From Euryodendron excelsum (Eukaryota; Streptophyta; Magnoliopsida; Ericales; Pentaphylacaceae): DNA of 64,000 nucleotides. Position numbers and translations under genes: made by a program. Each line of letters begins with the position of its first letter. Position 1 is the stretch's first letter. Of this stretch, positions 57,002-64,000 are shown in pieces. The stretch spans positions 24,315,001 through 24,379,000 of the forward strand of contig CM065397.1 of the NCBI GenBank assembly GCA_033060915.1, written 5' to 3'. The notes beneath the pieces were generated by a model, which was given only the letters and a program-made list of their open reading frames with translations, was not told where the DNA came from and made no database searches.

Positions 57002-59550
57002 TGTCACACCCCCAACCCAATTAGACATTAATTATGTTATATTAGGCGAGGCGTGATCGCACAGGTCACCGTACCTACGGATGACATCTCAACACATACT
57101 TGAAAATAAAAGAACATAGCGGAATATAATAGATAAACAATACAATGAGAAAAATATAATAAACTCTCCAAAGGAAATCAAAAATCATAGATACATTACC
57201 ACTGGAAAATAATCAACATCCTTTCAAAATTCTCTACCATTGTACCAAATTAAAAGATAATACCAACACCCAATGTCTCATATAAAATTACAACCATGAA
57301 ACTGAAAGTAAGATAATGGAGCTGTCCCAAAGCCCCAAGACTCGACATCTTAACTTCGACATGATTGCCACCACGGCAAAGACCAAGACTGTAGCGAACC
57401 AAACCATCATTTCCAAGTTACCTGTCAAAACAATCTGTGTAGGTATGAGCTAATTGTCAACGTGCTCACGATAGATAACCAAATTCACAGAGAATGGTAA
57501 TAAACACCCACAATGTACACGATATAAATGATTAATATATATATATATATATATATCATGGATGCCTCAATGTAATGAATGTATTATCCACATGTGCGCG
57601 CAATTTTAGATAACGTTGGCCCAATATATCGATGGCGCGTTATCAAGGAATGCCCACCGTGGCACCCCTAGGCTAGTTCACCGTGACTAAGCCTTGGCTA
57701 ACCCACCGTGCTTAACTCTCTCCAGTGCAATGTAAGGCATACAATATGGATGGTATGCAATGCCACCATATATATAGAATCATTAATGTCTCCACAAAAC
57801 TTCTCATAGATATAAATACCAATTTCACCTCATATATGAACACCTTCAACACCTCATATGCATTCACCACCATTATACCTATACAAAATAAATAATACAT
57901 TCAACATGAATAAGATTATCACAAAATCCCACAATTAACACCAATATAGATAATATTATAAACAACACCAATATTCATACTAGTACAACAATTATAGTCA
58001 TTCAATATGAATGAGACTATTTTAAATCTCACCTGTCACCGCACACATACTACGTCAAAGATCACTTTTGGGTTGACGTTGAAGGATCTTGCTCTCCGTT
58101 AGCTTCTATCACTACAACCGTATTAGTTTAGGAAACTCAAAGTATAATCCAATAATCATAAATATAATGTATATACTCCAAACAAGTTATAACACTGAAA
58201 TTATGCATTAGGAATACCATATGCCAATCTCAATCACATTCCTAATGTAAAGCTAGAGCTGAAAAATACAAAAATACACCAAGTCCTCTAATCTGCCAAA
58301 ACTGACACAGGCTTCATAATCTGAATATAATTTCGTGTGTTTATGCCCAAAAATCTTAAAACTTTAGAAATACGACATAGACATCTCAAAGAGTATCCAG
58401 AAAAGTTTTTACATTTTTTGAACATGTCTCAATATTTATTTGGTATTTTCTAAAACATGGCAGTGCTACAGAAACTCGAATTCAGCAGCAGATAGTCTAT
58501 CTTTGATAACTTAATAACATAGGTAAACGACATCTAAATGATATGAAATTTGGTATAGATTATTATCAACCTTTCTCCTACATACAGTAAAAATTTCATA
58601 ATTTTTTGGTTAATCTAACTTGGTCGAATGCTCTGCCAAACTAGAGGTTACAGATCTGAACAGATCTGGGCATCAAAAATCTACAGAGACAATCCCATTT
58701 CAAAAATTCACCATAATTCAAAATTACAACATTTTTAAGTGAATCCAAAGCCCAAATGATCCTCACAACTCTAACTTACAGTGTTTAAAAATTCAGCCAC
58801 AAATAAAATTTTTAGCTAGGTCGAAATGTCTCCAAACAGTAGCTTTTTCATAGAGAATACTCTGTTATGACTGCCATGGGTGATTTTAAATTTTACCATG
58901 GAAGATCTCACCTCCATCCTCCTCCTTCCATGGCATGACTCATACAACATGCAATAATTAGAGAAAATAAGATGAAACAAGCAAGATACTTACCTTAGAT
59001 GAGGGAAACAAAGTGCAAGAAAGCTTCCTTAGATTTTTTTCCCTCTTTTCTTCTTCTTCCTCTTTTCCACCGATTGTTCCTTCTCTCTCCAAGCTTCTCT
59101 CTCTCTCTCTCTCTATAACTCTATATCTCTCTCTCTATATAATGGCAGCTATCTTTCCTCTCTTCTCTCTCCCATCATGCTAGACCACTCACCACCCACC
59201 ATTCTTGTTTTTTTTTTTTTTTTTTTTTTTCTTTTCTTTCTTCATTTGCCTCCTTGTCCCCTCTTGTCATCTTTCTCTCTTTCTCTCCATTGACAACCTC
59301 CCTTCCTCTCACTTCACTTCACTAGAGATACAATAATATATCTTACCCCCCTTAGGTATTTTATACACCCACTCACTAATGACTCACCACTCAACTCACC
59401 ATTTAATTTACCACTAATAAAATGACACAAGTGGCACACACAATTTATAATTAACCATGCAATAGATGTAAATTAAATTAAATAAACTAATTCAACTACG
59501 TTTAAGATACAATTCAACTAATCATGAAAATATGAGATTAGGGTTTCACA
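57002..59550 (-). mobile_element. Solo LTR (Ty3-like ends) inside the right arm
   Basis: 2549 bp, TGTCACACCCCC...GGGTTTCACA, with the exact 5-bp duplication ccctt (56997-57001 and 59551-59555). Copy A reads straight through at about 30686-30700 (cttctttgagtaaatc, reversed), which shows the empty site. A minus-strand tatataga box near 59133-59140 followed by GA-rich leader favours minus orientation. It carries a TA run (about 57536-57557), CT repeats (59097-59140) and 23 T (59208-59230). No PBS, PPT or coding. Confidence 0.9.
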
Positions 59551-59555
59551 CCCTT
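59551..59555. repeat. Target site duplication, right
   Basis: ccctt, same as 56997-57001. Confidence 0.9.
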
Positions 59556-61563
59556 CTTTGAGCGAATCTAGGCATAATGCTAAGACCATTTTAGAGGTGG
59601 AGTTTTGCTTATGTATGTAATACAATAACTCTTCGACATAGGGTGGTTAATGCTTCTTTGCATAGGCAATCCCACCTTCATGGATAGAGATAGATTTAGG
59701 CCTTTATTGAAATATGGTTCTATGCATGCCATGAATTCTTAAGGTTAACGAAACCCTTAGGAGTCTAGGTAGGTTTGATTAGCATGAGATTGGATTGTTC
59801 CTTTCTCTCTGTGGTTAATTAAATGTATGAGAATGTAATGATTCGAGTTTCTTGAAACTCTTATCTTGAAATGGATATCGAGGCATGAACATAATAGTAA
59901 TGAATATGTGAGCAGCATAATAGTAGTAGAGCAGTTTTAAAAGAACCCCTTTTGCCCTTGCTTTAGCCTTTTGTGTTCTTGGCCTTGGGAGGTGGGAAGA
60001 GAAAAGAAGACACGAAACATAAGAGAAGTTAGTGCCTTGGTTTGAAAGTTTTTATGCAATGCATACCTTAGGGGTGTCCCCTGTTCTCTAAGGGGGATTA
60101 AGCATGATGTGTTGACTCACTTTCGGAGATAGGGGGTTACCCCTATATGTAATACCATATCTGTGCCAATAGTCATTTATTAATACATACATTCATTCAT
60201 TCGCAAAAAGTATAAATGACAGTTTTATTGAAGTGAGTTCCCTTTGTACACGAAAACTTCAAAAATACATTTAAAGGGGATGGGGAACATTTTCCTTTGG
60301 ACTTTTGCTTATCTACTTTTACATTTAAAGTCCTAACTACTCTTGAGTCTTTGGATTTGCCTTTTTCGATGAAGGTCAGTGCGAGACCTTGCTTCCAAAT
60401 TGCTCCTTCTCTTCTTGGCATCCCTATCTCTGTGAGTAGAGAGAGATTGGGGCCCCTTTTTATGACATGATCTCGATGTATGCCATGAGTCCTTAGGTCA
60501 CTTGGTACCCTTAGGAATTTAGGTCGGCTTTGGTATGAATAAGAGTGGTTTTGGACCATTCTCTTTGGGTTGATCATATGTATGGAATGCAGCAACTTGA
60601 GTTACTTTAGAATTCTTGTCTTACAATTGAGTTCGATGCATGAGTAGTATGACAATAGCATAGCAATACAGAATGCTTGAGCAGTATAATACCAGGATTT
60701 AAGCAGTTTAACTGGACAAAAAGTAAGGAAAAGTAAAGCAGTCGCCCTTTCCTCCTTGGTTTTGAAATTGACGTGTATGTCTTAAATCCGGAAGAGGTTC
60801 GGTTATGCATGGGGTGCTACATGAGCATGAAGTTGGGGGTTACTAATGCTTCCTAAAAGCTCGGTTCCCAAATCTTCAAGCCTAGGCCTACTTTCTGAGT
60901 TGGTGTTATTATCTGTTGGTGATCCAAGTAAGGGAATCATCAAGAGGCTATAGGTTAAGATACTGACACAGCATTTGCCAATAACTAATATAACATTCCT
61001 CCTTCTAACTAGAAGAGACATAATTAGGTAAAAAATGCAAATATGCAAATTCTATTGCACGTGCAATGTGTGTATGAATTTTTTTTTGAAAAATGGAGGA
61101 AAGGGCCCAACAAATTCCATCCATCATGTCATTCATGGCAATTTATATGGACAATAAAAGTAAATGTGAACATGGTCCACCTACAAAATAAAATGCAAAG
61201 AACTCAGTACATTGATGACAAACTTAATGCAAGATAAAATGATTGAATGTGAATTGAATACAAGTGATGACATTTTTTGAAAATAACTTCGAAAGGTTCG
61301 ATTTTGAAATTTTTGAAGTGGATAAGATTGGACATGTTAATCGAAGATTCGAAGTGAGTGAAGAGTTAAGAGACATGACAATAGCCTAACCTTCTAAGCG
61401 TCTCCGCTGTCGCACCCTAGTTTTCTCACTTGAGTGGAAACATATACTATACTCTCTCGTTAGAACTCATCCTCTTAGAAGAACGAGTGTGACTAGGTTC
61501 GAATTAGAAATCAATTTGAATAAGGGCTTTAGAAAAAAAAAATCTAGAGTCGCCACATAACTT

Positions 61564-64000
61564 TGTTAAAGTGAGTTCGGTCACCTGAAATTAAGCACAA
61601 TCCAAAGATCAAACTCAGGATTTTTGAAAAATTCAAAAAACTTCCTCTTGAGAGGGTTTTAAGAAAACAAGTTGTTTGGCAACCTTTTGAAAAGATTTAA
61701 GCTGTTTTTTGAAAATAACTCCGTTTTGGTCTTTTGAAAACAGTGATTGTAGGTTCGAGAGTTGGTTACGTATAAAGAAGATGCATTAGGCTATCACCCT
61801 ATCTCACCCTTTCGGTGCCTACATGTCCTATCACCCTAGGTTCACTCATTTAGAATCTCCATTTACTAAATGTTCAATTATATCCACTTTGAAAATTTTA
61901 GAAATAGGTTTCTGTCATCACTTTAGTGATGATGTGATACACGATATGCAAGTGCATGAAAATAATTTAAATTTGGCGAGAGATTTTGAAAAAGGAAACT
62001 GAAATTTTGAAAAAAAAAAAAAAAAGGGTTGTGATCACACCTATGAGGGTTGCCTATATGTCCTTTGCTAGGAATCAGGTTAGTTGTAGTTCGGACTTGG
62101 GATCCGATTGAAAATAGACACTTTGGGGTCTTATTTGATTTGAAAAGACACTTGTGGCCTTTGTAAAATTTGACTTGAAAAGGGTTTGATTTGAACTTTG
62201 ATTTGAAGATTTGAAATCAAACTTAGGTTGACTCTGTAATAAAACTTGAATTTGAAATGACACTTTGAAATAGAACTTGGACTTGTTTTGAAAAGTTTGA
62301 ATTGAACTTTGAAATAATCTTGACTTGAATTGGGGTTTGAAAACCATCTTGATTTAGACTTAAGACTTAGAAAAGAGTTGAAGTTTCCTAACTCAGGGTT
62401 AGGACTGAACTAGGGCTTATGTATCCTAAGACTTAGATAACCTAAGGTTAAAATATGCACTTGAAAAGTTTGATTTTAAAAAGCTTGATTTTAAGAAAGT
62501 TTTGATTTTAAAAAGTTTCGAATTAGGAAGGTTTTATTTTAGAAAAATTTTCATTTTAGGTAATGCTTGATTTTGGAAAGATTTGAATTAAGAAAGGTTT
62601 GAATTTGAAATTTGAAAAGTCAGAATTTGAAAAATTAAGTTTGAAAAGGTTTGACCTAAGTTTAAGGTAACTTGGGATTTAAGCAATCCTAAGATCTAGG
62701 ATTTATGTAATGCACTTGAATTGGAGAGATTGGATTTTAATTGAAAAAGAAAAGTTTTGTTTTAGGAAAGTTTTGATTTTGTTTCCACAAAGGGAGGATT
62801 GGATTTTATTTCCAAAGGTGGAAGATTTGATTTGTTTCCAAAAATTGAAAACTTGATTTCGTTTCCAAAAATAGAAGACGAAGATTTGATTCGGCTTCCA
62901 AAAATAGAATATTTGATTTGGTTTCCAAAATGAAAAGATTTGATTTAACTTGAAATTGAAGAGCTTTAGTTTTGAAATTTTTTCATTTTGTGTGACTTTT
63001 GAATTAGGAAATCTATAATTTCATGTTGAAAATGGTTTTGAAAATCTATGATTTGATGCAAATAAAAAGCAATGATTTTATGTGAAAAACCTAGGGTTTT
63101 CAAATATGGACTCTAGGGTTTTGCCTTGGACTTCAAGACTCCAAGTTTTTGGAAAGTAAATTTTTGAGAAGAATTTTTAGGAAGTGGATTTGCAAAACTA
63201 TTTTAGAAAGGTTTGAATATAGACTTTTGAAAGTCTCTTAAATATCTCACTTTCCTAAAACGATTATAATCATGAAAAGACTAGAACCATTCTAGGGTTG
63301 TGATTTTGAAAACAACTAGAGTTTAAAACCCTAATCTGGACCTTGATGATCTCATTGAATATAACACCTTCCTAAAACAACCCTAACCATGAAATGGTTA
63401 GAATTATCTTAGGGTTGTGGTTTTGAAAAAAAGTTTAAAAATAACTTTTCTTAATGCAAAATTTAAAGAAAGCTTTTGAACACGATATTTAATGCAATGG
63501 ATGAACATGACAACCACAATACAATAAGGACGTGAACATACAAGGTTAGGTTTCACCATATAATCAAGAGAGCCAGACCTATACCGTCTTAGATTGAACT
63601 TAAAGAAAATCCTCCACACGGTGACTCCTCTAAGGCCTTCCTAGGCATGAACTAAGAGATTCCTTTGTTTCAAGCACACAAGAAGAGGGGGTAAAAGATG
63701 GAGATTAAAATAGAGAATAGTTCACGTGGACTAGGATAGAGAAGAGAGAGAGAGGGATTACGTAAAAGTAAATAGAACCCTACATTGTCTTCTTATTAAC
63801 TTGAATGCTTCAATGGAGGACTTGCTTGAACTTTTAGAACTTTAAATATGCAACATTTGATTTTTAATGATTATGGGAGGCAAGTGTATAGATGTTTAGA
63901 GTGTATGGAGGCTGGGGTTTGGAGAGTGACTTGAAGGAATTAGGGTTTTAGGAAAAACTCAGAGGTTGTTTTCAAAGAGGCAGAGTTTCTAGAGCTATTT
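61564..64000 (-). repeat. LTR of BigLTR copy B, 3' part
   Basis: R-U5 part of the LTR, corresponding to about 26360-28843 of copy A. The window ends close to the expected transcription start, so U3 is missing. Contains the same purine/pyrimidine-asymmetric repeats. Confidence 0.6.

Larger units (their letters stand above)
53224..64000 (-). mobile_element. BigLTR copy B, right arm of large inverted repeat
   Basis: Reverse-complement counterpart of 26360-34497, continuing past the window edge. From the inner end: 53224 (opposite 34497), CACTA-type end at 53433, hAT-like MITE at about 53755-54156, internal region, solo LTR insertion 57002-59550, the 0.6-kb repeats, primer-site-like stretch at about 61545-61555 and LTR from 61564 on. 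Point differences and small indels are scattered along the whole match. Open frames such as 60197-60595 are not conserved in copy A. Confidence 0.75.

Noticed and set aside
60197..60595. 132-codon frame in the right arm
   Set aside because: The matching DNA in the left arm (about 29815-30210) has stops and frameshifts in that frame, so no coding constraint is visible.
1..64000. tRNA, rRNA or bacterial-type operons
   Set aside because: No cloverleaf with box A/B spacing, no rRNA core sequence and no ribosome-binding-site-led gene array were seen on either strand.

Overview
This window is nuclear DNA from a flowering plant, most likely a eudicot. It is AT-rich, carries no dense gene array, and is built mostly of nested plant-type transposable elements: Ty1/copia elements with an initiator-Met primer site, CACTA elements with CACTACAAGAAAA-type ends, a LINE, MITEs and solo LTRs. 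The only recognisable host gene is a 100-codon cytochrome-b5-like (MAPR) steroid-binding protein gene at 48901-49203, interrupted by one in-frame stop. The species cannot be named from the sequence.

Layout. 1-3967: the long (about 3.8 kb) 5' LTR of a large retroelement family (here called BigLTR), minus strand, inserted into the RT gene of a SIRE-like copia element (Copia-1, 3968-8587, minus). 8588-10164: unassigned DNA with one candidate small exon. 10170-14798: a structurally complete but mutated copia element (Copia-2, minus) with two LTRs, PBS, PPT and a 5-bp target duplication. 15565-17582: two inverted copies of one MITE. 17588-21752: a terminal-inverted-repeat element filled with about 13 tandem units of 178 bp and split by a 1.3-kb solo LTR (19867-21172, TSD aatgg). 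21753-24680: AT-rich DNA with a local duplication and a Harbinger/Tourist-like element.

24681-34497 and 53224-64000 are two opposed BigLTR copies. They form an inverted repeat with arms of at least 8 kb and an 18.7-kb spacer. Both arms carry the same inner hAT-like MITE and CACTA-type end; only the right arm carries a 2.55-kb solo LTR (57002-59550, TSD ccctt). The spacer holds a diverged tandem repeat (35240-35905), a long-TIR element (36682-37480), a CACTA transposon (38362-43729) with a spliced gene remnant, a hAT-like MITE (43771-44056), a decayed LINE (44605-47830) split by a 0.93-kb solo LTR (46658-47585), the MAPR gene relic, and intergenic DNA with long TG and C runs.

No gene set here works together as a pathway. 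The value of the window is its insertion history: at least six insertions can be ordered by nesting, and several have exact target duplications or restored reading frames. The most unusual signals are a 38-bp U3 hairpin minisatellite with compensatory stem changes, a 178-bp satellite with paired ACGT cores whose relative also sits inside the CACTA element, and the large inverted pair.
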